Source: Krasilnikovozyma curviuscula
Taxonomy: Eukaryota; Basidiomycota; Tremellomycetes; Cystofilobasidiales; Mrakiaceae
Direction: 5' to 3'
Assembly (NCBI GenBank): GCA_014825775.1
Contig: MVAQ01000045.1
Span: 1 to 64,000 of the forward strand
Length of the DNA: 64,000 nucleotides
The notes under the pieces are model-generated. The model saw only the letters and a list, made by a program, of their open reading frames with translations. It had not been told where the DNA came from and ran no database searches. Shown piece by piece: positions 44,867 through 59,241 of this stretch (the first letter of the stretch is position 1; every line of letters starts with the position of its first letter). The position numbers and the translations under genes were made by a program.

Positions 44867-47593
44867 TTAAGCACTATGGGTTGGGGCAACCATTGGTTGT
44901 TCTGGTGCACGTGATACAGGTTCTTCAGAATCCAGTGGTGCATGGGCGAGTTGTGAAGAAACAAGAGCGGCGAACTTCGAGTTGGGATCCGCTGCCAGTT
45001 CGTCGAAGGGACCGTCTTCCGCTACCACTCCGTTGTCAACCAGGATGACTCTGTCAGCCTGAGCAATGCTAGAAAGTCTGTGTGCAACTGAAAAAAGTTT
45101 TGAGTCGAGGTCAGCGTCGAAGTAACTGGATATAGAGATAAAAAGGAACTCACCTAGAATAACAGTTGTCTCTTTACCGTCCATGATCTTATCGATAGCT
45201 TCGTTGACATGACGTTCACTGGCGGTGTCCAAAGCAGATGTCGACTCGTCCAAAAGAAGAATTCGTCTGTGATGGGAAGAAGCCACTCGTTAATTTGCTC
45301 GATTGAAAGCACAGAAACCGAGCTGACTCGACTCACGGTTTCCTAATGAGAGCTCTGGCAATGTTCAGCCTCTGAGCCTGTCCACCTGATAGTGACGTCC
45401 TACCGATGACAGTTTCATATTCCTGATCCAAATCTTCGATGAAATCCTGACACCCAGCCAGCCTGGCAGCTTCCTCTACTTCCTCTCGAGTTGCTTTTCC
45501 ACCAGGTTTGCCATATGCGATGTTATCGTGGATCGTTCCAGCGAAGATGACGGGTTGTTGGGAGACAAGGCCAATTGATTGGCGCCAAGAGTTGAGCGAG
45601 TAAGTTGAAATTGGAGTGCCATTGAAGAGTATCTGGCCATGGTCAGGTTCATAGAACCGCATCAAGAGGGACTGAATGGACGACTTTCCACTTCCAGATG
45701 GACCACTGAGGTTGAAACATCGTTGTCAGTCTTGATGTTAAGACAGTGTAGTAAGGGCGTAAGCTTACACAATAGCAACACTCTCTCCCTTTCGGATCCT
45801 GACATCGATACCTTTCAAGATCGTCTGATCCGGACGAGATGGATACGTGAAGTTGACATTTTTGAATTCAATGTCACCCTTCTCATCAGGACCCAAGATT
45901 TGTCCGTCGTCAGACTTGATCTGTGGCTTCTTTTCGAGAAGATCGAACACTCGCTCTCCTGCGCCGAGACCTAGACACGAAAGATATCAAGTCAACAGCT
46001 CGCACTGTCTGTAGATATAAAGTCTTGCATCTTACCCCTAGATAAACTTGTCCAGCAGCCAGCTAGTGCTTGGATAGAGCCGTCAACGTAGTTGGTGTAA
46101 ATCAGGAGAGCAGTCAAGTCGCCGATCGATAGAACACCCTGTTGAACCTGGATACCACCATAGACAATGACGGCAAAGTCGATACTGTAGGTTTGAGTCA
46201 AACACTGATCGGATCAGACAGCTAGAGGTGAAAATAAACAAGGATTCAACTTACAAATCACCCATCAACCTTGATGCGAAACCCTGATAAATGGCATTTG
46301 CTTTGATTTCTCTTTTGGCAATCTCAAACACCTTGTCAACCTTCCCGGCAAATGTCTCCGCTTCCAACACATGGTTGCCGTACGCTTTGATGGTCCTTAC
46401 GCTACCCAGTTTCTCTTCTGCAGTCTTGGACATGGAACCGAGCGCTTCTTGTTGCTGGGTTGCGAGCTTTTGGATGTATCGGCCATAAAATATTGAGCCT
46501 ATAGCAGTTGGCGGTCTGGAGAGCGAACGCCTCATTATTAGATTAAATTTCGAGGGAACATGGAAAGAATCATGCTTACACGATGGCCAGAACTACGGCA
46601 GTCACGCTGGCGTTGACGTACAGCATCGCACCGACACAACAAATCAAAGCGGACAGTGCTCGAAGAGCATCTGACGTGTTGGTTGTTATCGACTCCCCAA
46701 GAATCGTTGAGTCGTTGCTGCGGGGTGGGACATGAAACCGTCAGCGCGGCCGCAACTTCCACATTGACACTATTTGAGAAACAAACAAATCGGGCCAAGA
46801 TTTACCTTAATCTTGTCACAATATCACCAGCATGTCGATCGCTATATTCGACTTCTTGTTCCAACACACTCTGATAACTCCTGTTCCTGATCCGCGCAAT
46901 GATCCTTTGCCCACTCGTCTTCATTAGATATGTCCTCGTCAATCCCGCACCAGCACCGGCGATGTACAACAATGTCAAACACCCGAGCGTCGGGACAAGA
47001 GCGAGGCCGATGAACGTCAGGTTGGGCTTCTCTGGATCATCAGACTTCTCCTGCGTGAAGAAGTTCATGAGCTGGCCAACGACGTAAGGACCCGTCATAC
47101 CAATCCAACTCGATATGAACAAGAAGATGATGGCTAGTGCGATGGTCCTGGATTCGGGTTTGGCAAGAGGGATGAGTTTGCGAAAGGACACTTTGGAGTC
47201 CTTGGGCCGGGCACCGAATTGACGGATCGAGGAGAGGATTGAGGAGAGTCTACTAGTCGCCTTTGATAACGGCGGCGGGACTGGTGGTGGGGGTGATGAC
47301 GACTGGGTGGAACAGAATTGTGATTTTGACGCTGGGGGCGGATGCTGCAGGGAGAATGGTGTTTTGGGCCATTTCGCTGCTGCTGAAGGTGTTTGAGGCA
47401 ACAGGGTTTTCCTGCTAGCGTGATGAGATGCTGAGAGTGAGTAAAAGGATCTGGATAGAATCGTTTGGTGCGTTGGTTTGTACGCCGACAAGTTTGATGG
47501 GGAGAAGGCTGGGATGAAAAGTGACAGTGGGGGTACTGATTTAGTGCTACAGCCGAACACAACAATTCTAGTTGCTGGTGCCATTGTGATCAT
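44867..47593 (-). CDS. MDL1: Mitochondrial half-size ABC transporter, Mdl1/ABCB10 type
   Basis: Exports peptides or related substrates from the mitochondrial matrix; works as a dimer. The N-terminal ~130 residues are basic, Ser/Pro-rich and poor in acidic residues, fitting a mitochondrial presequence. The membrane domain begins with IALAIIFLFISSWIGMTGPYV. The nucleotide-binding domain shows Walker A GPSGSGKSS (about 45,690), signature LSGGQAQRLNIARAL, Walker B ILLLDESTSALD and the H-loop VAHRLSSI. Eight or more short introns. The first ATG (47593) is used; a second in frame lies three codons later. The 3' end faces the OSH1 stop with only about 145 nt between. Confidence 0.92.
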
Positions 47594-48970
47594 CGTAAGA
47601 GAAGAGCTAGTTCAGAACTCTGGCGTCAACTCAATGTTTTCTGGCGGGGTCAAGTTTCACCACCTGATTACGCCTGTAAAAGGCCAAGGGAAAAGTCAGA
47701 GAGCGGAAAACTGCTCGGTAATGTACAGAAATACATACCAGCAGTTGGATGAGGGGTTGCTTGAGAGCCCAGAGAGCCTCAAAAGCTGAGTAAAAACGAG
47801 GGGAATAACCCTAGCAAGTCAGCGTCATGCAAGAATTCACGAATGCCTTTCTATCAAAACAAGCAGGTCCAACGCACCTGGAAGATCCCTCTATACTATG
47901 TTTTATTCTGAATCTGTCGGGAGGATGATCTTGAGTTGATGCTGGTCAAAAGCTGGTCTGTACCTTAGTTCACGCCGAAAGTAAGCAAGCGAATTCTTCG
48001 GATTTCACATTTTTATGAATAAGTTCCTTTGGTAAAGACCATGAGATGAGAATATGATCTGACACCTTGCTTTACCATGTTCCGTGGGAGACTTAATAGC
48101 AAAGTTTGCGAGTTTGGCGCTTGCGCATCTAATCAGATGCGCTGCGTGAACCAGCTTCGCATGTGCTCCTGCCGAAGGTTAATACAGATAAAAAGGTCTT
48201 CGAAGTCTATATATTACTTATAGCCCTGTCAATTGGGAAGAATTGGCAGATAAAAGTTCAACCTTATTCTTGAGGTCCGGCCGGCAGCTTCAACTCTATC
48301 GGTTTGGATTGATTCACAACTCTAGCACCATTTACGCTTCAATTTCTATTCTTTGCTTTGACTCGACTTACACTAAGAGTTGTACCTGTCATCGCTCTGC
48401 GTGCGTCGCAAGATGGCGAAAGCTTCGCATCTTTCGAATGATCTTATCGCAAAACTATTACAGGAAGAACGGTAGTATTCAGAGCTCAGTATCTATGGCA
48501 GAAGCAGGATTCCACTCCTAGAACTTCTAAAATTACCCTCCCTGTTGGAAATGAACCGAATGGTCGAGAGGCTGTTGATGGTGATCAAAGGCCGCCAAGG
48601 TCATCACAAGCCGCTTGTAATCTAGAGAGAGCTATCGAAAACCTGATTCAGAGGCACGTAGACCTACAAACCTTGGTCTGAGATGGAAATGACTTGGAGT
48701 GAGATTGCAAGCGTGTTCGAGGTGCGACGCGCTTTGTTGCCATTTGGGAGAACCACAATTTTTAGAAATTGGCCCAACTTCCCCCTCTCAAAATGTCACC
48801 GATAGCTTTATATGGGGCATAGAAGAGCTGAACATCACTCAATAAATATTCCTATTTTCTTGGAAATTCCTCCAGGCGCATCAGAAATTTTGCTCGAAAC
48901 CGAGCAGAGGAGAAAGGTGTTATTTCTTGGGCTAACCCCCTCCCCAAAAAAATTGTATCTTTTCCCAGCT
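47594..48970. other. Divergent upstream region between MDL1 and IMP dehydrogenase
   Basis: About 1.38 kb between two outward-facing start codons, holding both promoters. A stretch of frames around 48,240-48,520 lacks coding character. No RNA gene or repeat recognised. Confidence 0.5.
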
Positions 48971-51362
48971 ATGCCAGCTCAAACTTACCTTGCACCTGAG
49001 TCTGCTATGGACGAGTTGGCCAAGTACACTCGAGGGGATGGTCTCAGCGTCACCGAGTTGGTCAGTCTCTCAAAATTTTCTGCTGATGTTTGAACGATGT
49101 GTGCTGAATTACTTTTGGTTTCGTTGCCTACAATGTGATTTCAGATGGACTCTAGAACCCATGGTGGATTGACTTACAATGACTTCCTCATGCTTCCAGG
49201 TCACATCAACTTCCCAGTGAGATCATCTTACCACTCTCAAGATGATGACTCGGTAGAATCCTAGCTGACTTCCTCAACTTTGGGTTTTACTAGGCTAACA
49301 TTGTATCCCTTGAGTCTCGGTATGTCTTTACACGTCTACTCGTGGTGTTCGGAGGCCTTCAGTCTAGCTAATCGGTCGAAAAAATTTCCATTCCCACGCA
49401 GCATTACCAAGCGTATCTCTCTCAAGACTCCTTTCCTTTCCTCCCCAATGGACACTGTCACCGAATACAAGTAAGCTCACTGTTTATATAGAATACATTC
49501 AGCCTCATTTTCTGACATTCATCGCGTCCTCTTTCCGCCAGGATGGCTATCTCTCTTGGCTTGCACGGTGGACTTGGTATCATCCACTACAACATGTCAC
49601 CTGAAGCTCAAGCTGCCATGGTTCGCAAAGTCAAGAAGTTCGAGAATGGCTTCATCACCGATCCAGTCGTCCTTTCTGCCCAAGCAACCGTTGCTGACGT
49701 CTTGGACATCAAGGCCAAGCTCGGTTACTCCGGTATCCCAGTCACTGGTTAGTACCTGGTTTCTTTTTCGCACAAACATTGTTACTCTGTGGTAAGGCTG
49801 GGAAGGAGTTTTGAATGAAGAATACTTTAAACAATAACCTTCGTTCTTCGGTAATAACGCTCCTCTAGCGGAGGAGTGTGTAAATTGACGATAACGTTTA
49901 TAACCCATGTCCGCTGACAAAATTCCCTGGCCTTACCTCTGTTTTCAATCGTCTTATTACTTTGCATCGCCGCTTTGACACTCTTGACTGACTCAATTCC
50001 ATTTTTGTTGTGACCATCAACAGACAATGGCAAAATCGGTGGTAAACTCCTCGGTATCGTCACTGGACGTGATATTGGTTTCTGCACCAACCCAGAGAAA
50101 GTCACTCTCGCCGAAATCATGTCCAAGGACCTCGTCACCGCCAAGAAGGGCATCACTCTCGAAGAAGCCAACAACATCCTGAAGGACTGCAAGAAGGGTA
50201 AACTTCCTATTGTCGACGAAGAAGGTCACCTTATCTCCCTCCTCGCCAGATCTGACTTGCTCAAGAACAGAAACTACCCCAACGCATCCAAGTCACCAGC
50301 AACCAAGCAGCTCTACTGTGGTGCTGCCATTGGAACCCGACCAGCCGACAGAGAGAGACTTGGCCTCCTTGTCGCTGCCGGTTTGGACGTCGTTGTCATT
50401 GACTCCTCCCAGGGTAACTCTATCTGGCAGATCGATATGATCAAGTGGATCAAAGCCACCTACCCCAACCTCGAAGTTGTCGGTGGAAACGTCGTCACCC
50501 GTGAACAAGCCGCCAACCTCATTGCTGCCGGTGCCGATGCTCTCAAGATCGGTATGGGATCTGGTTCCATTTGTATCACTCAAGAGGTCATGGCTGTCGG
50601 TCGTCCACAGGGTACCGCAGTCTACGCCGTCTCTGAATTCGCTAACAAGTTTGGCGTCCCAACCTGGGCCGATGGTGGTATCTCGAACATTGGTCACATT
50701 GCCAAAGCTCTTGCTTTGGGTGCTACTGCCGTCATGATGGGTAGCATGTTGGCTGGTACCACTGAATCTCCAGGAGAATATGTCAGTTTTCTTCCTACGT
50801 CTCCATCATTCGCCTTCTTTTTATTGACACTGATTCGTTCTTTACAGTACTACCAAGATGGAAAGAGAGTCAAGGCTTACAGAGGAATGGGTTCCATTGA
50901 CGCTATGGAGCATCAATCCAAGGGTGCCGTCAAGGTTGCCACTGCCCACGTCGCTGCCGACAACGCCGCTGCCTCGAGATACTTCTCCGAAGGTGACTCT
51001 GTCAAGGTCGCCCAAGGTGTCTCTGGTGATGTGCAGGACAAGGGCTCAGTTGATGCCTTTTTGCCATACTTGTACACTGGTCTTCAACACTCCCTCCAAG
51101 ACTCCGGTGTTCAGGTTAGTCATTTCATCCTTTGCTTTTGATTTACCATCTCATACTGACCTCTTTATTTTACAGAGCATTGATGAGCTCAAAGTCGGTG
51201 TCAAGGCTGGATCTGTTAGATTCGAGCTCCGAACTGCCTCCGCACAGGCTGAGGGTGGTATTAGCGGTAAGTACTTTTCAACACAATCACTATTGTGTAT
51301 CGTGTCTGATCATTGTTGTCAATTTAGGTTTGACTTCATACACCAAGACTCTGTTCAAGTAA
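48971..51362 (+). CDS. IMD: Inosine-5'-monophosphate dehydrogenase
   Basis: Rate-limiting enzyme of guanine nucleotide synthesis (IMP to XMP, NAD+ dependent); target of mycophenolic acid. The protein starts [11 protein letters not shown], has [17 protein letters not shown], then the paired CBS domains (about 49.65-50.27 kb), and the barrel with [17 protein letters not shown], and the catalytic loop [13 protein letters not shown] whose Cys codon is 50572-50574. [17 protein letters not shown], a [14 protein letters not shown] flap and the C-terminal [12 protein letters not shown] follow. About 540 residues, full length. Intron 49748-50023 is 276 nt, four times the local norm. Codon use is strongly biased to C-ending codons, suggesting high expression. 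Confidence 0.97.
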
Positions 51363-51740
51363 TCCCCTCGCCCACTACACCTTACGTTTTATCTCCCATA
51401 ATCAACCCACATCTCACCGCCCACATCACGAAATGTTGTCGCCAGCATCTTTTATCATCTACGCACCACTCAGATCGAGTGTACCTGGCTTTCTCTATCC
51501 TCCTTTGGACTCACGGCGTGCAGCTCGATGACCGACCAGTCTCAGCTGGCACTTGTATCAGTAAACCATCCTGCATTTTTATGCCTATTATTTCGTTGCC
51601 AAATCTGAGTGAAATTTGCAAGTGACTTTGACGAGGGTTAAAGTCTTCGTGTGCACAACTTTGACCAAACAGAGACTTCTGGAAAAATTGACTCTGAAGA
51701 GACAATGTTATGGCAGCAATATATTCACTGAGACAAAATA
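51363..51740. other. Convergent 3' region between IMP dehydrogenase and RVB1
   Basis: About 380 nt between facing stop codons; 3' untranslated regions only, as far as I can see. Confidence 0.5.
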
Positions 51741-53675
<1,935 letters not shown>

Positions 53676-54492
53676 TTTGAATCAGACGGCGATTTGGTGA
53701 TGTTTTGGTTTGGAAGTTGCAGGCCCCCTCGCGAACGGGGGAATGCAGTTGAAGCAGCCACGAAACAGACTAGGAATTTCAAGGATTCAAACAGTGATTT
53801 AACATTTACAGAAAATTCTGGCTTTGGAATTTGACCTCTAAGGATGTTAGACTCAGCTTGTAATGGCGATTGCGACATCTCTCAAGGGTAAGTAAAGACC
53901 GCAATTGCCTCAACACTCAGCCTCTTTCTTGGTGGAAAAGCGGACTAACCAATGTAAAAGTGAAAATAAATTTAAAATGACCTTGTGGTGTTGTCGGTTG
54001 AGGTGAAACTTCTGTTCGCTTAATAGCCCTCATCAGTGGTATGGCGTGGAAAAACTTGCAACCCTTCACCCGCCCTTGAAACAGAGGACTCTCATCAGTT
54101 AACCTAACTTTACAAACAGCTGAAAATTCACTTGAAAATGAGAAAAGTCGTGACACGCTGCCTTCGGAGGAATTAAGCAAATCCCAAACCACAAGCTTGT
54201 TTACATTCAAAGTTCCCAACCAACCTTTCTTCGTAGCCTACCTACTGAGTCATAGCTGTGGTCCAAGATACTGAAAAACAATCTGCTATCTAGTTATTAG
54301 GGTTAGCTTGTAGACAGGGTGTGATACATGATTTGTCTTGCTGACCGAGTGCTTGCTTCATATCACAGGTTTCGATATCAGACAAAAACGCGGACGGTCT
54401 CTTCTACCAAACTACGGCAATTCTAATCCTTCATTACATCATCTCATAATGGCCTCCTGACTCTGTTCTTCTTCTCTACATCCCAACTCCCT
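53676..54492. other. Region between RVB1 start and GNAT gene stop
   Basis: About 820 nt holding the RVB1 promoter and leader, including a 67-codon upstream reading frame (53672-53878, minus), and the 3' end of the GNAT gene. No further gene seen. Confidence 0.45.
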
Positions 54493-55342
54493 CTACAGCG
54501 GCTGCGAAACCTTGAACGCAGCCTCTGCGCTCCCGCCCAACTCGCCTACAGAGTTCCACAGCCCCAATAGCGGTCTGCCCTTCCTTTCATCGGCAGGCAC
54601 ACAGCCTTTGAAGATGCCAACCTCATGGAAGCCGTTCTTCAGAAAAGTTTTCTGCGATCCTATGTTATAGTCGAACGCTTGACCAACGACTTGGGCCATC
54701 TGAACCGGGGTCGTGGACGTAATATAAGGGAAGTATACTGAAAGTGTTTTCTGAGCGAATGCATCAAAAGGAAGAAGGGTAAGAGAGAACTGCGATGGAA
54801 AACAACGGAACGAAGCGCTGGACGAGTTTGATTTACTCACTGACATAATACCCTTAGACCAATACTCTGGGTCTAGATAGAAACCGATGTTCCATACCCT
54901 CAGCGGGTCGTCGACAGAGAGTATCGCATTCTTATTCGCAAGCTCCTTCTTCAGCTCGAGGTCCACGACGTGCGAGTAGCTGTATGGCGAGAGTCCGATT
55001 GCACCAATGAACTGGCCGTCTGGATAGAGTTCTGACTTCCTCGATAAGTCTCGTATCGCTGCAGTCACAGGAATGGTTCGTCAGCCGGATTCATCAATTA
55101 ATGTCGCGAATCAGTCACTCACTGAACACGTCCCCAATGTCAGCTCCCTCCTTTAACCTGTCGTCAATGCTATTCACCCAGCTCTCGGCATGCGACAGCT
55201 CGAATGGGAAAGGTGGGCCTGAGAGGTTCATGTACACTTCCTTGGTCTGCAGAATGAGCGTTTGCGCAACGGCATCGTTCAGACGGTAGCCAGTGAGGGC
55301 AAGCGATTCGGATCCTGGGAGTTTCAGGACAGTGCTAGACAT
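54493..55342 (-). CDS. GNAT-family N-acetyltransferase domain protein
   Basis: Probable acetyl-CoA-dependent acetyltransferase. Three exons: the first (from 55342) encodes LTGYRLNDAVAQTLILQ; the second carries GQFIGAIGLSPYSYS and WNIGFYLDPEYWSKGIMS, the beta4-alpha3 region with the usual Trp-Ser-Lys-Gly start of the CoA-binding loop; the last has GQAFDYNIGSQKTFLKNGFH, matching the closing NIGSQKTLEKNGF block of RimJ/RimL-like acetyltransferases. About 260 residues. Fungi hold many paralogues of this type acting on small molecules or unknown proteins, so no substrate can be given. No targeting signal is visible. Confidence 0.85.
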
Positions 55343-56318
55343 ATGGGCAGATGGAGATGTAGTGAAGATTGAGATGGGAGGGTGAGATGGTGTCGAGAGC
55401 AGCAGGCAATTTAGTAAAAAACGACGACCCGGCTCAAGTCATTTTTCTCATGCGTTTCAGGACCGCGTGGCTCCGCGTCTGGCTGTCGGAGTCATCGTAG
55501 TGACTTCAGAGGAGAGACAATAAACGGTCCCTGGGAGTTATATTCAGAAGATAATATCTGATGGATCTGCTGTTATTTCAAGAGATTCAAGTTGCAGACG
55601 CACCACATCAGATATACTAGTGATCGCGAGGAAGCTTTCATCGCTTTTCAGGGTCCCGTATAAAGTTCTAATTTAATAGCAACCTACTTCATTGCTCTTG
55701 CGCTTGTAACTTTCTCGTCTCTTTCAAACCTGGGACCTCAACCGCCAGAAATAGAATGAAAACCCAATTCAACCTGACAATTTATTTAAGTCGAATTACA
55801 GACAAAGACCAATTGCGACAACCCGCTTGCTTGAAGCGAGATAGAACGGTCGAAAAGACAGGCCAAAACGGATCGAAAAAGGAAGGATGAAGATCAATAA
55901 ACATAACAATAATCACCAGGCGCGATGGCGTCAAAAAACCTGATGCAGACTGCCCTTCCTTCGCTCGACCCACTACAACCGTCATTATTTACACCTAGAA
56001 AGTAGAGGGGTGGATCAAATCCATTCCAGTTTCCTGGTTCTCAAGTAGGACGTGGCACTCACACTGTTAATAGCGCTCGGCGCAAGCCCGATCCAATGAA
56101 CGTTAGAAAGTTGGAACTGAGCATGGCGAGGAGAAGAGTAGTTGCCAGGTAAAGGAAAAGTGTGTTATGGAGCCGATCTTATGTTTGTATGTAATTTCCT
56201 CGAGGTACAATGGATAATCGTGGTCACTGAAAGAAAAGAGAGAGAAGAAGACGAAAGGAAATGTTGGGCAATTTGAAAGCAGCGACCCAGGACTACAAAG
56301 GAGCACGTCGTTCATCAA
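55343..56318. other. Intergenic region between the GNAT gene and tRNA-Leu copy 2
   Basis: Nearly 1 kb with the GNAT promoter on its left. No gene supported; short frames on both strands lack any motif. Confidence 0.5.
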
Positions 56319-56434
56319 GGAGATGTGGCCGAGCGGTCTAAGGCGCCGTGTTAAGGTTATTCTTGATTCAATACTCTTGTTCGCAAGCAGTTCCGCGGTC
56401 CGAAAGGGCATGGGTTCGAATCCCATCGTCTTCA
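56319..56434 (+). tRNA. tRNA-Leu (anticodon AAG), copy 2, with intron
   Basis: Identical over all 116 bases, intron included, to the copies at 34,345 and 59,126. The anticodon AAG lies at 56353-56355. A T5 tract then a longer T run follow the gene, as RNA polymerase III terminators. It lies on the plus strand and is inverted relative to copy 3, so the two frame the nucleoporin gene. Confidence 0.93.
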
Positions 56435-56991
56435 AGTTTTTGTTGTTTTTTTTAATTCTGTGCTCAATTTTTCGTGCATATCTCATGAACCTTTTTGTTG
56501 ATCATGTTTGCTCAGTTTATAATTACATTCTACGCTGGCCCATTTTTTACGGATTGTTTGCATGTCACAGAGTTTGCAGTATAAATCCTTCCGAGGTAGA
56601 GCTCTGGGGGTTCTCGACAGCTTTCACCAGTGCGACGCCTACCTGCCTTTGCAGGCACCGTACTTTTGGAAGATCATTGACTCGCTGAATGATATATGGT
56701 TGGATCCGCCAACATAGGATAAGGTTGTGTCTCAGGTTGGAAAAAGTAGCTCTAGGTATCAGTGTGTTTATCAGGCAGTTGCGATTCCATCCAGGCGTCG
56801 CGTCGGTAGTGAATTCATCTGTGACATGTTTTCATGTCTAGTCATGCCTAGAGGATGCTTTTTACTACATTTGTTGACGTCAGTAAAGACTTTCAAGCAG
56901 CGCGGTTATTGCCTGTGAAATGGTTTAAGACTACCTTTGATACATCGTCAAACAACCGACTACATAATACGCAACTAATGCGCGGCCACCT
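56435..56991. other. Intergenic region between tRNA-Leu copy 2 and NUP57
   Basis: About 560 nt; contains the tRNA terminator at its left end and the 3' end of NUP57 at its right. No other gene recognised. Confidence 0.45.
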
Positions 56992-58698
56992 TTACTTCCG
57001 AGGAGATGATTCCTTGTCTATTCCCAATCCGTGTCGTAGCACCTCTATTGAAGCATTGTCATTCTTGATCACTTGAATGAGGTAAGCAAGAGCAGTTTGT
57101 TGATCTTGAATGATCTGGTGGCGAAATTACGAAAGAAGAAAAAGTAATCAGGGATAGAATCATAGAGCAAAGCATGCATTTACTCACTTTAGCCAGTCTT
57201 TCCATTCCCTCCTCGTCGACGATCCCCCAACCCTCTCGGCCGGACCCATTCAAAGCTCTCTCCCTTTCTTTCCTCACGACACCTAATAGCGCCCACAGTT
57301 CAGTCATCCTTCCTCTGAACTTGCCCATTCCACCAGGCTGATCGAGTTCTTGCGCAACTGCCTCTAGCTTCCTCTGCCAAACTTCGTCCTTAGCGGTGTT
57401 GGACGACGAGTACGATGATGAAGTTCGGAATAGTATCCGAAGGATGTGGAGTAGACGATGTGAGAGTGTTTGTTGGAGGGAAATGCATTTTTGTAAGCGG
57501 AGAGTGAGGTCAATGGAATGCTTTTGCTGTAGCGTTGTAAGACGAGTTGACAGCTCCTGTTGTAGAAGTTGCGACACTACCGTCAGCAATAGGAAATACC
57601 AAGCCAAACAGAACTTAAAAAGTTTTGAAATTCAGAGATTGGACTCACCTGCAGTTTCGCATGCTGCTTTCCAGCCATGCCAACTTGCACGTCGACTCGC
57701 TTCTTCACATCCCCCCAGCCAACCGCCAGTGCAGGTACCATCGTCTTGGGATCTGGATTCGCTCTCTCAGCTTTGAACCAAAGTGCATCATCCAATGCTC
57801 TTGCTGGGCGTGCGTAAAGATGAGCTTGATTTGATGGGACGAGGTTGTAAAAGTAATACTGCAAACGATTAAACAAGGTAAGTGGAGTGACATTAGAACC
57901 GGAAAGAAATTGAATTGAAAAGAACACTCATACCTGGAAAGCACAAGTGGGACTGTTGGGATCAAAAGCATTCTTGATCTTCTCAATCTGTTGTTCGATA
58001 GGCACTTCCGAGGCAGCATTGCTCTGAGCTAGAATGGACTGGCTCAAGCTTGGGCCGAACTTTGAAGTGGAGTTCTGCTGCTGTTGTTGATTGTTAGCTC
58101 CTAATTGAGACAGGGTCAAAGGGTTGTTATTGGTTGAACCAAACAGCGAGGTCTGCTGCTGTTGCTGCTGAGGTTGTTGTTGCTGCGTGTTACCAAAGAG
58201 CCCTCCGCCGAATAGGCTCGAGGAACCAGTAGCAGGTTGTTGTGTGCTGGTGGTGCTAGTAGCCGGAGCTCCAAAGCTGAACGTCGGAGCAGCTGGAGCA
58301 GTTGTAGAAGCACCAAAAAGACCTGTCCCCGCCGTTGTTGCTGGCTTCGCACCAAACAGACCTCCTCCTGTGTTGTTTGTTGCACTGCCGAACAGTCCCC
58401 CTCCTGTTGCAGGTGCAGGTGCTGGTGCTGCCGGCGTCGACCCAAAGAGGCCAGTGGAAGGCTGGCTTTGCTGCTGCTGTTGAGGCTGGCCAAAAAGAGA
58501 AGTACTAGCTTGGGCTTGTGGTTGAGCTGGAGCACCGAACAGAGAGGTGGTTGGCTGAGCAGGTTTGGCCGCTGAAGCTCCAAATGAATTCCCAAAGGTA
58601 CCTTAGGCAAGGGGGACCAAGCAGCGAAGGAGAGTCGAATCAGCTCTGGGTTCAACCTAAGGACAATCCAGGTGAAATATCTACTCACCGAACGACAT
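56992..58698 (-). CDS. NUP57: FG nucleoporin of the Nup57/Nup54 type
   Basis: Part of the central channel (Nsp1-Nup49-Nup57) complex of the nuclear pore. The N-terminal ~190 residues are Gln, Ser and Ala-rich with repeated GLFG and SLFG motifs (for instance TSLFGQPQQQQ), the transport-receptor binding sites. The C-terminal ~250 residues form helices and a coiled coil, with YYFYNLVPSNQAHLYARP, RPARALDDALWFKAERANP and LSTRLTTLQQKHS. MSFG is encoded in a tiny first exon ending at the phase-1 donor near 58,689; exon 2 restores MSFGTFGNSFG. The last exon ends DKESSPRK. About 480 residues. It is closely flanked by two inverted tRNA-Leu genes. Confidence 0.9.
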
Positions 58699-59125
58699 GA
58701 CTTTCAGCCAAGTTGTTGAAGGGGTGGAATCGGACACCTGGACTATATTCAGTCCTCAAGGCGATGTGAACAGAATTCAACAAAATCTCCTCGCCTCGCG
58801 CAATGACAAGCAAGCACCGAAGCCCTAGAACACTTTTCACAAAAATTCTTTTGCTATTCTATAAATATATATGTCTGACAGAATACAGTCCAATTGCTAA
58901 TGTAGTGCAGGCTGTTTCCTACAAAAAAAAAGACCATTCCGAAGAAAGCTTCTGGCGCATCTGAATGTGTGGGCTAGGAGCATGACCAGAAGCACTTTGT
59001 GTCAAAACGAAGGATAAAGGGTACCCGTAGCTAGCTGCTTCGGTTTGACACTTCCTTGTTTGTTAAAAAGGGTACTGTGTTGGTTTCAAGAAAAGTTGAT
59101 CTCAGAATTTAAAACCACAAAAACT
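58699..59125. other. Upstream region of NUP57 and tRNA-Leu copy 3 terminator
   Basis: About 430 nt with the NUP57 promoter and the T-tract after tRNA copy 3 at the right end. No other feature. Confidence 0.45.
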
Positions 59126-59241
59126 TGAAGACGATGGGATTCGAACCCATGCCCTTTCGGACCGCGGAACTGCTTGCGAACAAGAGTATTGAATCAAGAA
59201 TAACCTTAACACGGCGCCTTAGACCGCTCGGCCACATCTCC
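59126..59241 (-). tRNA. tRNA-Leu (anticodon AAG), copy 3, with intron
   Basis: Perfect reverse complement of copy 2 over 116 bases, with about 9 more identical bases on the 3' side. All arms, A and B boxes and the 36-nt intron are intact, so all three copies look functional. Confidence 0.93.

Noticed and set aside
50293..50697. Minus-strand frame opposite IMP dehydrogenase
   Set aside because: Typical antisense open frame in a highly codon-biased gene.
57396..58575. Plus-strand frames opposite NUP57
   Set aside because: Shadows of GLFG/Gln-rich codons, no splice logic of their own.
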